A model generated the notes under the pieces. It was not told where the DNA came from. It saw nothing but the letters and a program-made list of their open reading frames with translations, and did not search any database. Below are positions 24,816 to 34,090 of a DNA stretch of 64,000 bases, one piece after another. Origin of the DNA: Pseudomonadota bacterium (GTDB lineage Bacteria > Pseudomonadota > Gammaproteobacteria > Burkholderiales > Methylophilaceae); the NCBI GenBank assembly GCA_029556915.1, contig JAKQIT010000072.1, positions 1-64,000 of the forward strand. Reading direction: 5' to 3'. The translations under genes were made by a program, and so were the position numbers. The stretch's first letter is position 1, and each line of letters opens with the position of its first letter.

Positions 24816-26309
24816 ATGAAATACGCACGGCTATTAAGCTTAATATTTGCGCTATTTTTTACTTGCACTGGGCAAGTGCTTGCCTATGATGATTTAAGTA
24901 TCGTGGATGCGCAAATTGCCGCGCACCCCAACCAAAGTGGTATTTATGTACTTGATAAAGGCGAAGACGCCTTGCTTGCCCGTGCTTGGCTGGCCGACCA
25001 CGCGCAAAAAACCATAGAAGTGCAATATTTTATTTGGAGTACCGATAACATCGGCATTTTGGCTTCAGAAGCCTTATTGCGTGCGGCGGATAGAGGCGTG
25101 AAAGTGCGGGTGATTGTGGACGATTTGCTGGTAGATGCGCCAGATAAGTCTTTACTTGCACTGGCTAAACACCCCAATATTGAAATTCGCATTTATAACC
25201 CGCAGCACTCGGTAGGCACGCCTTTTCACAAACGTTTACTCAATATCGCAGTGAATTTTCGCGGAGTGAATCAGCGCATGCACGACAAAACCTTTATTGT
25301 GGATGGCAAATTAGCGATTACTGGCGGCCGCAATATGGCAGCTGAATATTTTGACTACAACACTGAATATAATTTCCGTGACCGCGATGCATTGTTGCTT
25401 GGCAATGTGGCAGCAAATATGCAAATCAGTTTTGATAAATTTTGGGCAAGCCCTTTGAGTGCGCCAGTTGAAGAGTTATACGATGGCTTAGGCATTATTC
25501 AAAAACATGTGTCGGTGAAAGATGCCGAGATTCAAAAAATCTATACCGATTTACATGATTATGCGAAAAACCCTGAAAATTTTTCACCTGAAAACCGCGA
25601 AGCGATTCAAAACACGCCGCAGGCTTTTATGCGGCTTGCCGAGCAATTGATTTGGACGGACATTACATTTATCAGCGACACGCCGGGTAAAAATAGCAAT
25701 AAATTGTTGTTAGGCGGCGGCGGAAAATCCACTGAAAAATTGGCTGCTTTGGTTGAAAATGCACAAAGTGAAATTGTCATCCAATCGCCTTATTTGGTGA
25801 TGTCGTCAGAAGCGAAAAAGCTATTTAAAAACGCCATTAAGCGCGGTGTGAAAGTGCGTATTAACACTAATTCACTCGCTGCAACTGACAATATTCAAGC
25901 CTTTAGTGGCTATCGTAACCAACGCGAGATTCTCACCAAAATGGGTATCGAAATTTACGAATTTAAACCTGATGCACAAATTACCCAGCAGTTAGTACGA
26001 CATAAAACCAGTGGCGTGATTAAACCACCTATTTTTGCCATTCATGCTAAAACCATGGTGGTGGATAACAAAACCGTATATATCGGCACGTTTAATTTTG
26101 ACCCACGCTCGCAAAATTTGAACACTGAAGTTGGCGTGATTGTGGAAAATACACAGTTAGCAAAAGAAGTGCAAACGGCCATTGAAGTTGATATGCAGCC
26201 CGAAAATAGCTGGAGCGCAGCAACTGATAACCCCGATAAATTTGCCAGCGCCAGTAAACGCAGGCGTGTGATTGCGTATCAATTAACGCCCATTAAACCA
26301 CTACTTTAA
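24816..26309 (+). CDS. Phospholipase D-family protein (cardiolipin synthase C-like)
   Basis: A 497-residue exported or membrane-associated enzyme with a signal-like N-terminus (LLSLIFALFFTCTGQVLA). Two HKD motifs are intact, MHDKTFIVDGKLAITGGRN near residue 155 and HAKTMVVDNKTVYIG near residue 412, as needed for the two-half active site. ClsC-type enzymes make cardiolipin from phosphatidylglycerol and phosphatidylethanolamine. Nuclease or other phosphatidyl-transfer activity is the alternative for the superfamily. The ATG follows the previous stop codon directly. Confidence 0.88.
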   Translation: MKYARLLSLIFALFFTCTGQVLAYDDLSIVDAQIAAHPNQSGIYVLDKGEDALLARAWLADHAQKTIEVQYFIWSTDNIGILASEALLRAADRGVKVRVIVDDLLVDAPDKSLLALAKHPNIEIRIYNPQHSVGTPFHKRLLNIAVNFRGVNQRMHDKTFIVDGKLAITGGRNMAAEYFDYNTEYNFRDRDALLLGNVAANMQISFDKFWASPLSAPVEELYDGLGIIQKHVSVKDAEIQKIYTDLHDYAKNPENFSPENREAIQNTPQAFMRLAEQLIWTDITFISDTPGKNSNKLLLGGGGKSTEKLAALVENAQSEIVIQSPYLVMSSEAKKLFKNAIKRGVKVRINTNSLAATDNIQAFSGYRNQREILTKMGIEIYEFKPDAQITQQLVRHKTSGVIKPPIFAIHAKTMVVDNKTVYIGTFNFDPRSQNLNTEVGVIVENTQLAKEVQTAIEVDMQPENSWSAATDNPDKFASASKRRRVIAYQLTPIKPLL

Positions 26310-26641
26310 GCTATATTTTTTGCGCATAAATTTATGCATAAAAATTATGCTAAATTGGCTTGTTTTTAGCACCAAATCATTTTACCTCCTCTGCAAGCCA
26401 GTATCCATGCGGCTTACAGAGGCATAAAAACTTGTCGTATGAATAATGCGCTTTAGCGCATATATTCTACGGGCATGACCTTTACGGTTACTCGGGGGAT
26501 TTCACGCAATAGCTTTAACTTAATTATCACCCTTTTTTAGCCCTAGTTATTATTGTTGTGTAACGCTAGTCACAGACTTTTTCTGCCTTGAATATATACT
26601 GAACTGCGACAAAAATTAAACTACAAATTTGGAGAGAAAAA
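26310..26641. other. Intergenic region with palindromes and repeat copy 3
   Basis: This 332-base stretch has no gene. It contains the 14-bp palindrome GCATAAATTTATGC (26324-26337), overlapping a second hairpin GCATAA/TTATGC (26336-26350), then repeat copy 3 and a hairpin ATGCGC/GCGCAT (26446-26461) with a TTTA loop. The first two probably end the upstream transcript. The last 100 bases should hold the promoter of the DUF2892 gene. Confidence 0.5.
26388..26422 (-). repeat. Dispersed palindromic repeat, copy 3
   Basis: CCTCTGCAAGCC and GGCTTACAGAGG enclose the loop AGTATCCATGC, a 12-bp stem with one internal mismatch. The right flank begins CATAAAAA as in other copies but has lost the CTCGGGG end. 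Confidence 0.88.
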
Positions 26642-26830
26642 ATGAAATCTAACGTTGGTGGTATTGATAAAATTTTGCGTTTAGTTGCTGGTGCTGCACT
26701 TGTGGCTTGGGTGTTATTTTTTAATGGCCCAGTATGGGCTTGGGTTGGTGTAGTGGCTATTGCAACGAGTTTGCTTAATTTTTGCCCTGCTTACACCATT
26801 TTAGGTATTAACACTTGCAAAACTAAGTAA
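26642..26830 (+). CDS. DUF2892 (YgaP-transmembrane-like) protein
   Basis: A 62-residue inner-membrane protein: KSNVGGIDKILRLVAGAALV, a second helix GPVWAWVGVVAIATSL, and the family ending LLNFCPAYTILGINTCKTK. The domain is also found as the membrane part of rhodanese YgaP; alone it has no known activity. Both cysteines of the CPAY and TCK motifs are conserved in the family. A GGAGAG ribosome-binding site precedes the ATG and a strong terminator follows. Confidence 0.88.
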   Translation: MKSNVGGIDKILRLVAGAALVAWVLFFNGPVWAWVGVVAIATSLLNFCPAYTILGINTCKTK

Positions 26831-26847
26831 AAAAATAAGTTAAAACT

Positions 26848-26882
26848 AGCAAGCGGTGAGCGCTATCACCGCTTGCTTTTTA
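26848..26882. terminator. Bidirectional Rho-independent terminator
   Basis: AGCAAGCGGTGA (26848-26859) pairs perfectly with TCACCGCTTGCT (26866-26877) around a 6-base loop, with a T-run on the plus strand and an A-rich stretch upstream that gives T residues on the minus strand. It separates the convergent DUF2892 and ahpF genes. Confidence 0.9.
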
Positions 26883-26888
26883 AACATT

Positions 26889-28472
26889 TTAACGTCGAAT
26901 CAGATAATCAAATGCGCCTAGCGATGCTTTAGCGCCCTCACCCATCGCGATAATGATTTGCTTATAAGGCGTGGTTGTCACATCACCTGCCGCAAAAACC
27001 CCTGGCAATGAAGTGGCGTTGTGGCTGTTGATTTCAATTTCGTTAAATTTGCTGAGTTTAACTGCACCTTTTAACCAATCGGTATTGGGCACCAATCCAA
27101 TTTGCACAAAAACGCCATCAAGCACTAAATGTTTAGATTCACCCGTCACGCGGTCTGTGTAGGTTAATCCATTCATTTTATGACCATCGCCGGTAATTTC
27201 TGTCGTTTGTGCGCTGGGAATAATGGTTACGTTTGACAAGGTGCGTAATTTTTTCTGCAAAACTGCATCGGCTTTTAATTCAGTATCAAACTGCAATAAC
27301 GTGACATGCCCGACAAAATTGGCTAAATCAATCGCTGCCTCAACCCCTGAGTTACCGCCGCCCACTACTGCCACCGGTTTGCCTTTAAATAAAGGGCCAT
27401 CACAATGCGGGCAATAGGCTACACCTTTGCCACGATATTCTTTTTCACCGGGCACATTCAGCTCGCGCCAGCGCGCACCCGTCGCCAAAATCACCGCTTT
27501 ACTTTTCAGCGTTGCACCACTTTCTAGCTTCAATTCAATCAAGTCGGTATTTTTATTGCCTTCTTTACCAAGTTCGGTTAACGCCACTACGCGTTGCAGA
27601 TTCATAATCTCTACGTCATAACTTTTCACATGTTCTTCTAAGGCCATTACTAATTTTGGCCCGTCAGTTTCTTTGACTGAAATAAAGTTTTCAATCGCAA
27701 GCGTATCCATGACTTGGCCACCAAAGCGCTCTGCCACAATGCCTGTGCGAAAGCCCTTACGCGCAGAATAAATAGCCGCCGATGAACCCGCTGGGCCACC
27801 GCCGACCACCAATACATCGTAAGGCGCTTGCGCATCTAACTTTTTAGCTTCACGTGCAACAGCACCGCTATCAATTTTGAGCAGAATTTCATCAAGGTCC
27901 ATACGCCCTGCGCTGAATATTGCCCCATTTAAATAAGTGGTCGGCACTGACATAATTTCTTTAGCCGCAACCTCATCTTGATACAGCGCACCATCAATCA
28001 TTACATGCGTAATGTTGGGGTTAATCACTGCCATCATATTCATCGCCTGCACTACATCAGGGCAGTTGTGACAACTTAGTGAGATGTAGGTCTCAAAATG
28101 AAAGCTGCCTTCTATTGCTGCAATTTGAGCAATTTTCTCAGCCTCCAACTTCATCGGGTGACCGCCAGTGTGCAGTAGCGCTAACACTAACGAAGTAAAC
28201 TCATGCCCCATTGGAATTCCAGCAAAGCGCACCCCTACTGCCTTTTGCGCTTCAGTATGCGTTGCAGCACGTTTTACCGCAAACGAAGGTTTGCGCGCAT
28301 TATCTTCCATCACTAGCGTAATCTTGTCTGACATGCTGGTGATTTCTTCTAGCAGTTCTTGCATTTCTTTAGCTGCAGGTGACGCATCAAGTGCTGCGGC
28401 CAGCACAATCGGCTCACGCAACATTGCTAAATAGGTTTGCAATTGGGTTTTAATGCTGGTTTCTAAGGCCAT
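26889..28472 (-). CDS. ahpF: Alkyl hydroperoxide reductase subunit F
   Basis: A 527-residue NADH:peroxiredoxin oxidoreductase that regenerates AhpC. The N-terminal tandem thioredoxin-like domain carries the CHNC redox pair ([12 protein letters not shown], near residue 131). Next come an FAD-binding [17 protein letters not shown] motif, a CPHC pair in the flavin domain ([13 protein letters not shown], near 348), the NAD-binding [14 protein letters not shown] and [15 protein letters not shown] near the end. It lies downstream of ahpC, separated by two hairpins. Confidence 0.95.
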   Translation of the reverse strand: MALETSIKTQLQTYLAMLREPIVLAAALDASPAAKEMQELLEEITSMSDKITLVMEDNARKPSFAVKRAATHTEAQKAVGVRFAGIPMGHEFTSLVLALLHTGGHPMKLEAEKIAQIAAIEGSFHFETYISLSCHNCPDVVQAMNMMAVINPNITHVMIDGALYQDEVAAKEIMSVPTTYLNGAIFSAGRMDLDEILLKIDSGAVAREAKKLDAQAPYDVLVVGGGPAGSSAAIYSARKGFRTGIVAERFGGQVMDTLAIENFISVKETDGPKLVMALEEHVKSYDVEIMNLQRVVALTELGKEGNKNTDLIELKLESGATLKSKAVILATGARWRELNVPGEKEYRGKGVAYCPHCDGPLFKGKPVAVVGGGNSGVEAAIDLANFVGHVTLLQFDTELKADAVLQKKLRTLSNVTIIPSAQTTEITGDGHKMNGLTYTDRVTGESKHLVLDGVFVQIGLVPNTDWLKGAVKLSKFNEIEINSHNATSLPGVFAAGDVTTTPYKQIIIAMGEGAKASLGAFDYLIRR

Positions 28473-28526
28473 AATCGCTCTCTTTACTTTTTTGGGCTAG
28501 TATATTTTTGCCCATGATTGAAAATA

Positions 28527-28555
28527 AAAGGCATTATCTTTTGAATAATGCCTTT
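28527..28555 (-). terminator. Hairpin in the ahpC-ahpF gap (distal)
   Basis: AAAGGCATTAT (28527-28537) pairs perfectly with ATAATGCCTTT (28545-28555) around a 7-base loop. On the minus strand the stem is followed by a T-rich run, so it can terminate or attenuate transcription between ahpC and ahpF. Confidence 0.65.
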
Positions 28556-28564
28556 GTAATTTAA

Positions 28565-28595
28565 TTGCGCTAAAAGATGTTGGCTTTTAGCGCAA
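28565..28595 (-). terminator. Hairpin in the ahpC-ahpF gap (proximal)
   Basis: TTGCGCTAAAAG (28565-28576) pairs perfectly with CTTTTAGCGCAA (28584-28595) around ATGTTGG. It is the first of two tandem hairpins met by polymerase after ahpC and may stabilise the ahpC 3' end or attenuate ahpF. Confidence 0.55.
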
Positions 28596-28617
28596 ATCTA
28601 TTTTGCCTAAGGCGCTA

Positions 28618-29181
28618 TTAAATCTTACCTACCAAATCTAGTGAAGGTGTTAATGTTTTAGCACCTTCTTGCCATTTAGCTGGACATACTTGACCTGGAT
28701 GACTTGCCGTAAATTGCGCTGCTTTTAATTTGCGTAGCGTTTCTTTTACATCACGGGCAATTTCATTGCTATGAATTTCAACTGTTTTAATCACACCTTC
28801 TGGGTTGATTACAAAAGTGCCGCGCAAAGCTAAGCCTTCTTCATCAATATGCACATCAAATGCACGTGTTAATTGGTGTGTAGGGTCGCCCACTAGCGGA
28901 AATTGTGCTTTACCTACCGCTGGTGAAGTTTCGTGCCACACTTTATGTGAGAAGTGCGTGTCGGTTGTCACGATATATACTTCTGCACCTGCTTTTTGAA
29001 ACTCTGCGTAATGGTCTGCTGCATCTTCTACTTCTGTTGGGCAGTTAAATGTAAACGCTGCTGGCATAAAAATCACTACCGACCATTTACCTTTCATGCT
29101 GGCATCGCTAACTTCAACAAATCTGCCGTTGTGAAAAGCTTGCGCTTTAAAAGGCTGAATGTGTGTATTGATTAATGACAT
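28618..29181 (-). CDS. ahpC: Alkyl hydroperoxide reductase subunit C (2-Cys peroxiredoxin)
   Basis: A 187-residue typical 2-Cys peroxiredoxin reducing hydrogen peroxide and organic peroxides, recycled by AhpF. The peroxidatic cysteine is in FTFNCPTEVEDAADHY (near residue 48), the resolving cysteine in HPGQVCPAKWQEG (near 167); both are present. The family's PxxxTxxC pattern appears as PAAFTFNC. Start and length agree with AhpC. The 165-base leader to the right probably contains the inducible promoter, but I could not identify an OxyR site by eye. Confidence 0.96.
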   Translation of the reverse strand: MSLINTHIQPFKAQAFHNGRFVEVSDASMKGKWSVVIFMPAAFTFNCPTEVEDAADHYAEFQKAGAEVYIVTTDTHFSHKVWHETSPAVGKAQFPLVGDPTHQLTRAFDVHIDEEGLALRGTFVINPEGVIKTVEIHSNEIARDVKETLRKLKAAQFTASHPGQVCPAKWQEGAKTLTPSLDLVGKI

Positions 29182-29346
29182 TGTATTTTTCCTTTATATA
29201 AATAATTACGTTAAAAAATAATAAAACAACTGCTAAACACTGATTGATTAAGTGATGTGAGGCATTGTAAAGACAATACAAAAATAAATCCAATATATCA
29301 TTTTAATTAAATCAATTAATATTATTTATCACTTAAACTTAATATT

Positions 29347-30825
29347 TTATGGTTTTTTATCGCTATCTTGCATGCGCCTGAGTTCTTTTAAGCGCGCCTC
29401 AACAATAGACCTTTGATAAAAATCACCATCATTAGCTTTAACCGCTAAATCCATTTGCTCTATAGCGCGGGTTAAATCATACTTTCTAAAATAGGCTTCG
29501 CCTTGTGCCTGATGCCCCAATAACTGTTTATTTTGCATTGTGTAAGCACTCGCGAGCACTTCATAAAATTTTGCATCATAAGGGTATAACCGTTGCTGCG
29601 ATTTAGCTAATTTAATCGCATTATCCGCCTGTTTAATCGCTAATAAATGCTCAGCATAGCCATAATTTAAGCCGCGATTATCTGGGTAAATTTTCAATGC
29701 AGTTTCGTAGTGCTTGCCTGCAGCTTGCGGATTGTTTTTAGCGACTTGCAGTTTGGCGCTTAAATTTTCTACCATCGCATGCGCTGGGGCGTTTTTTTTC
29801 AGCCAGACAATTTCTTTTTCTGCCTGTGCAAGCGCATTTTTGCGCAGATATGCCACTGCAAGGCCATAATGCTCGGCGGGTTCGGAAACAAATCGACGTT
29901 CACGAATGTTTTGTTCAAATACTGCAATATTCGTTTCTACCACGCCGTGGTAAGCCTGCAATTTAGCCTTCACATATTGAAACTCTATACTGCTTGGCAC
30001 TTGCCGATATGGCATTTGCTCAACGCGATTAGTTACATCAGCAATACGCTCGCCTGTAAGCGGGTGGGTGCGTAAAAAACTCGGTGCACCTCCTTCAGAA
30101 AAACGCGAACCATGCTGCAATGTGGTAAAAAATGCGGGCATGCCACGCACATCAAAACCCGCATTACTTAAAATCTGCAAACCCACACGGTCTGCCTCAC
30201 GCTCATGCTCACGTGTGTAATCTAACTGATTTTGCACACCGACTGCCGCAGAGGTCGTTAATGCGCCCTGTGCTAAGTCAGGGTTAGCGCGCGCAACCAA
30301 TAATGCCAGCGCAATACCTGCAATATTTTTAACCATATCGTACTTTTGTGCGGCTAACATGCGCGCTAAGTGGCGCTGGGTAACATGGCCAATTTCGTGC
30401 CCCAACACGCTTGCTAGCTCTGATTCACTTTTTGCCGCCAGAAATAACCCTGTATGTACGCCTATCACCCCACCGGGCATGGCAAAGGCGTTAATTGAGT
30501 TATCTTGCACAACAAAAAAGTTAAATTTTTGTTGTTTGTCACTACTTGCTGCTGCCAGTCTATTACCCAGTGCATTGAGATAATCAATTACTTCTACATC
30601 TTGCACCACCTCATCACTCACGGCGACTTCACGCATAATTTGCTCGCCGATGCGTTGCTCATCTAAAGGTGTAAATACAGTTTGTGATACATCGCCCAAA
30701 TCAGGCAGATTGGTGTCTAGTGTCGTTGCATTTGAATATGGTCTTCCAGATAAGCTGTCATCAGACAACGCCTGCATACTGGTTATGGCTATTAAGGTTG
30801 CAATGGCAATGGTTTTTAATTTCAT
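29347..30825 (-). CDS. BepA-like periplasmic M48 metalloprotease with TPR repeats
   Basis: A 492-residue exported protein with a signal peptide (IAIATLIAITSMQALS). The M48 catalytic domain has HEIGHVTQRHLARML near residue 143 and the third zinc ligand in EHEREADRVGLQIL near 210. The C-terminal half has TPR-like repeats (AEKEIVWLKKNAPAHA; GKHYETALKIYPDNRGLNYGYAEHLL). BepA in E. coli helps assemble or degrade outer-membrane proteins such as LptD. It faces divergently from moaC. Confidence 0.9.
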   Translation of the reverse strand: MKLKTIAIATLIAITSMQALSDDSLSGRPYSNATTLDTNLPDLGDVSQTVFTPLDEQRIGEQIMREVAVSDEVVQDVEVIDYLNALGNRLAAASSDKQQKFNFFVVQDNSINAFAMPGGVIGVHTGLFLAAKSESELASVLGHEIGHVTQRHLARMLAAQKYDMVKNIAGIALALLVARANPDLAQGALTTSAAVGVQNQLDYTREHEREADRVGLQILSNAGFDVRGMPAFFTTLQHGSRFSEGGAPSFLRTHPLTGERIADVTNRVEQMPYRQVPSSIEFQYVKAKLQAYHGVVETNIAVFEQNIRERRFVSEPAEHYGLAVAYLRKNALAQAEKEIVWLKKNAPAHAMVENLSAKLQVAKNNPQAAGKHYETALKIYPDNRGLNYGYAEHLLAIKQADNAIKLAKSQQRLYPYDAKFYEVLASAYTMQNKQLLGHQAQGEAYFRKYDLTRAIEQMDLAVKANDGDFYQRSIVEARLKELRRMQDSDKKP

Positions 30826-30887
30826 GGTGATATGATAATGATTTTAAGCGCTAAGTTCACGCTGAATCATTAAATTAAAAGGCTAAT

Positions 30888-31379
30888 ATGAGCAAATCTG
30901 ACGCAAGCACACTCACGCACTTTGATAAAAACGGCCAAGCGCACATGGTGGACGTAGGCGATAAAGCGCATACCAAACGCACCGCCACTGCAAGCGGTAA
31001 TATTTATATGCAAGCGGCAACATTGCAAACCATCATGCAAGGCAATGCTAAAAAAGGCGATGTGCTTGGCATTGCGCGCATCGCGGCAATTCAAGGGTCA
31101 AAACGTACAGCCGATTTAATTCCACTTTGTCACCCAATCAGCCTCACCAAGGTGGCGGTGCATTTTGATATAAACGAGCATGATTCAAGCATTACCTGTA
31201 CCACTATTTGCGAAACCACAGGCCAAACGGGAGTAGAAATGGAAGCGCTCACGGCCGTTAGCGTAGGATTACTGACTATTTATGACATGTGCAAAGCCAT
31301 AGATCGCGGCATGACCATGCGTGACATCAAATTGCTTGAAAAACATGGTGGAAAATCAGGTGATTGGCTGGCGATTTAA
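30888..31379 (+). CDS. moaC: Cyclic pyranopterin monophosphate synthase MoaC
   Basis: A 163-residue MoaC, which with MoaA converts GTP to cyclic pyranopterin monophosphate in molybdenum-cofactor synthesis. Family motifs are present: [34 protein letters not shown] with the active-site region, [24 protein letters not shown] and a K-containing end. The ATG at 30888 has AAGG upstream. No other moa gene lies nearby. Confidence 0.96.
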   Translation: MSKSDASTLTHFDKNGQAHMVDVGDKAHTKRTATASGNIYMQAATLQTIMQGNAKKGDVLGIARIAAIQGSKRTADLIPLCHPISLTKVAVHFDINEHDSSITCTTICETTGQTGVEMEALTAVSVGLLTIYDMCKAIDRGMTMRDIKLLEKHGGKSGDWLAI

Positions 31380-31515
31380 ACTTAAAAACGACACTTTTTT
31401 AAAAAAATTAGTTTCTTTTTTAAAAAACCAAATTTCCATTTTCAAGTTGCTTGAAAACAACCATTAATTGGTTTAAATTAGCCTATAACCACAATAAAAA
31501 AAGTGTTAATAGACT

Positions 31516-31665
31516 ATGCTCGCATATTTATCTTCCCTCAGTGGCATCGCCATTGCCGCTATTATCGTTTTAGTTATTTTTATTGGTACGATACTCTGGC
31601 TCAATTGGCCATCAGAAGAGTATCGCCAATTCCTAAAAGAACAAAAAAAGTACAAAGATAAATAA
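31516..31665 (+). CDS. Small single-span membrane protein (49 aa)
   Basis: A 49-residue frame starts MLAYLSSLSGIAIAAIIVLV and continues as a hydrophobic helix to WLNWPSEEYRQFLKEQKKY. This is one transmembrane helix with a basic C-terminal tail, a plausible inner-membrane micro-protein. It lies after moaC; upstream is the inverted repeat TTTTCAAG/CTTGAAAA (31439-31457). I see only a weak ribosome-binding site (AAGTG), and the frame could be fortuitous, but the protein-like composition makes a gene likely. Confidence 0.5.
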   Translation: MLAYLSSLSGIAIAAIIVLVIFIGTILWLNWPSEEYRQFLKEQKKYKDK

Positions 31666-31738
31666 TTTTAAATGTGGCTAATTTTGCATTTGAAAATTTG
31701 CAATTTTCAGTGTAAAAAAGCTTATCTTCATTCCACAT

Positions 31739-31773
31739 GCTCTGCGAGCCTTATTCCATGCGGCTTGCAGAGC
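31739..31773 (-). repeat. Dispersed palindromic repeat, copy 4
   Basis: GCTCTGCGAGCC and GGCTTGCAGAGC enclose the loop TTATTCCATGC, the second loop variant. The right flank ends CTCGGGG, so the copy is minus-oriented. It adjoins the flavoprotein relic. Confidence 0.88.
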
Positions 31774-31820
31774 ATTGTTTTTTGCTCGGGGATTTTTAAC
31801 GCGTAAATGCTAAGGTATTT

Positions 31821-31898
31821 TTACAGCAAGCCCGCCAGCGCTTTTGCTGTGATGCAGCCCACAATGCCGCCGCCGATGACCAAAATATGTGGCTTCAT
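31821..31898 (-). pseudogene. Remnant of an FAD-dependent oxidoreductase gene (25 aa)
   Basis: The minus-strand frame encodes MKPHILVIGGGIVGC followed by ITAKALAGLL and a stop. This is the GxGxxG dinucleotide-binding start of a DAO/ThiO-type flavoprotein and nothing more. The ATG overlaps the antiporter stop codon as ATGA, the pattern of translational coupling in an intact operon. The rest of the gene is absent, and repeat copy 4 follows within about 50 bases. I interpret this as a deletion relic rather than a working peptide. Confidence 0.65.
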
Positions 31899-33880
31899 TT
31901 TGTCGCCAATCGACCCGTTAACAATGCATTTTGGGCATTAGTTAACCCAATTGGCTGGCCTAACAAGACAATCACGTCTCCCTCAGCAAGTAAGCTTTCG
32001 GCAGTAGGTACACTACCATTTGAATTAGGGCGGCGAATGGATTTCACCTCGACTTCAAAACTTTCTAACTGCATATCAATTAATCTTCTGCCTATCGCAT
32101 AGCTACCAGCGCTAATCACCACAGAATGTAAGCGCACTTGCTGTTTTTCGAGCGCTTCATCTTCAGCATCTGATATACCGTGAAAGTAACCTTTAAACAG
32201 TTTATAGCGCTCTTCTCTAAATAAACGTATGCGCTTTACTACACGGTTAAGCGGCACACCCATCAGCATTAAAGCATGCGAGGCGAGCATCAAACTACCT
32301 TCTAGAATTTCTGGCACAACCTCGGCCGCGCCTGCTTCTTGTAAAATATCCATATTGCTGTCATCCACCGTGCGAACAATCACTGGCAATTGCGGATAAT
32401 TTTCTTGCACAATATGTAAAATTTTCATGGCTGCACGGTTATCGGCATAACTGATTACCAAAGCTTTAGCGCGCGCGCCTCCCGCAGCTTCTAGCACTAC
32501 GCGCCGTGCGGCATCGCCAAACATAACATTTTCACCCGCTGCTGCTGCTTCTAATACGCGGGACGGGTCAATATCAAGCGCCACATAAGGAATTTTCTCT
32601 TCACTCAAAAAACGTCCCAAGTATTGACCGCTTCTGCCATAACCGCAAATAATGACATGGTCATGCAGGTGTTTACCCATTTCATCAATTTTTTCCACAA
32701 CTTTGTCACTGTTACGATTGTAACTTTGCACCAATTTGCGCGCGATACGGCCATTATATTGAATTAAGAACGGCGCTATCACCATAGAGAGTAAAGATGC
32801 GGCTAGAATAATTTGCAAGGCTTGCCCGCCAACTAATTTTTGTTCAACTCCCAGCGCTAAAATCACAAAACTAAACTCACCCGCTTGCGCCAGAATCACG
32901 CCAGTACGAATAGCCACGCCAGTTTCGTACTTCACAAACCTCACCACTAGCGCAACAATGAGCGCTTTAAGCAACACAAATGCGAGTAAAATCAACAATA
33001 CCCAACCCAAATTTTGCGCAATTTTGCCAACATCGAGCAACATGCCGATACTGATAAAAAAGAGCCCAAGCAATATATCGCGAAATGGCGAAATATCAGA
33101 CTCCACTTGATAGCGAAATTTAGTTTCAGAAATGAGCATGCCTGCAATAAACGCCCCAAGCGCATATGATAAACCCGCAAGTTTAGTAGCAAACGCCAGC
33201 AGTAGCGTAATCATCAGCACATTCATCACAAAAAGCTCTCTTGAACGCTGACTTGCCACCAAATTAAACCAAGGGTTAATAAGCCACTTACCTACGGTAA
33301 ACAAAAATAGCAACATGGCAGCGGCCTTGAGAAAAGCCATACCTAACACACCACCTAGATTACTAGATGCCAAGCCTAGCGCCGGAATAAGCACTAAAAC
33401 AGGCACGACAGCAATATCTTGGAACAGCAACACACCTATACTTAAGCGTCCATGACGTGAGTTTAAGTCCACCCGTTCAGCCAATATTTTGGAAACAATA
33501 GCAGTGGAAGACATCGCCAAAGCCGCACCAATCACAAATGCTGAAGACCAATGTAAACCTGCTAATTTGGCAATCGTCATCACAATTGCCAAGGTTAATA
33601 TCACCTGTGCACCGCCTAGCCCTAGCACCTTTTTGCGCATTGCATAAAGTTGAGGCAAGCTAAACTCCAGGCCAATACTAAACATTAAAAACACGATGCC
33701 GAACTCAGCAAATTCGCGCGCACCTTCTGTATTAGGCAACAACTCAAAAGTGTGCGGCCCCAAAATTACACCCACAGCGAAATATGCCAGCATGGCTGGT
33801 AAGCGCAGCGCCCGAAATAGCGCTACTGCTAACACTGCACTGATGAGTAGTAATAATATTTGGGGTAAGGTGTCTAACAT
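31895..33880 (-). CDS. CPA2-family cation:proton antiporter, KefB-like
   Basis: A 661-residue membrane protein: about 12 transmembrane helices in the first 380 residues, with GLEFSLPQLYAMRKKVLGLGG and GVLLFQDIAVVPVLVL typical of the family, then a cytoplasmic TrkA-N (RCK) domain starting VIICGYGRSGQYLGRFL with nucleotide-binding GxGxxG, and a TrkA-C-like domain (VRLHSVVISAGSYAIGRR). KefB proteins are K+ efflux antiporters gated by glutathione adducts; I cannot tell whether this one is glutathione-gated. A broken gene is coupled to its 3' end. Confidence 0.88.
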   Translation of the reverse strand: MLDTLPQILLLLISAVLAVALFRALRLPAMLAYFAVGVILGPHTFELLPNTEGAREFAEFGIVFLMFSIGLEFSLPQLYAMRKKVLGLGGAQVILTLAIVMTIAKLAGLHWSSAFVIGAALAMSSTAIVSKILAERVDLNSRHGRLSIGVLLFQDIAVVPVLVLIPALGLASSNLGGVLGMAFLKAAAMLLFLFTVGKWLINPWFNLVASQRSRELFVMNVLMITLLLAFATKLAGLSYALGAFIAGMLISETKFRYQVESDISPFRDILLGLFFISIGMLLDVGKIAQNLGWVLLILLAFVLLKALIVALVVRFVKYETGVAIRTGVILAQAGEFSFVILALGVEQKLVGGQALQIILAASLLSMVIAPFLIQYNGRIARKLVQSYNRNSDKVVEKIDEMGKHLHDHVIICGYGRSGQYLGRFLSEEKIPYVALDIDPSRVLEAAAAGENVMFGDAARRVVLEAAGGARAKALVISYADNRAAMKILHIVQENYPQLPVIVRTVDDSNMDILQEAGAAEVVPEILEGSLMLASHALMLMGVPLNRVVKRIRLFREERYKLFKGYFHGISDAEDEALEKQQVRLHSVVISAGSYAIGRRLIDMQLESFEVEVKSIRRPNSNGSVPTAESLLAEGDVIVLLGQPIGLTNAQNALLTGRLATK

Positions 33881-34090
33881 GCGTTATTTTAATCTCATAT
33901 TTTTTGTTTTATTTATTCAATAGGATGTTGCCAAAAAAGCCCTCATAGCAAAATTTGTGCCTAAAGTTAATATTTTTCAATAATTTTACTATAATTATTA
34001 CGATAATCCCGCTTTTAGGCTTTATATATGTCTCTTTCCCTTTTATACTAGCCGCTAATCGAGTCAATCATAAGAAATAATTAAACTTAA

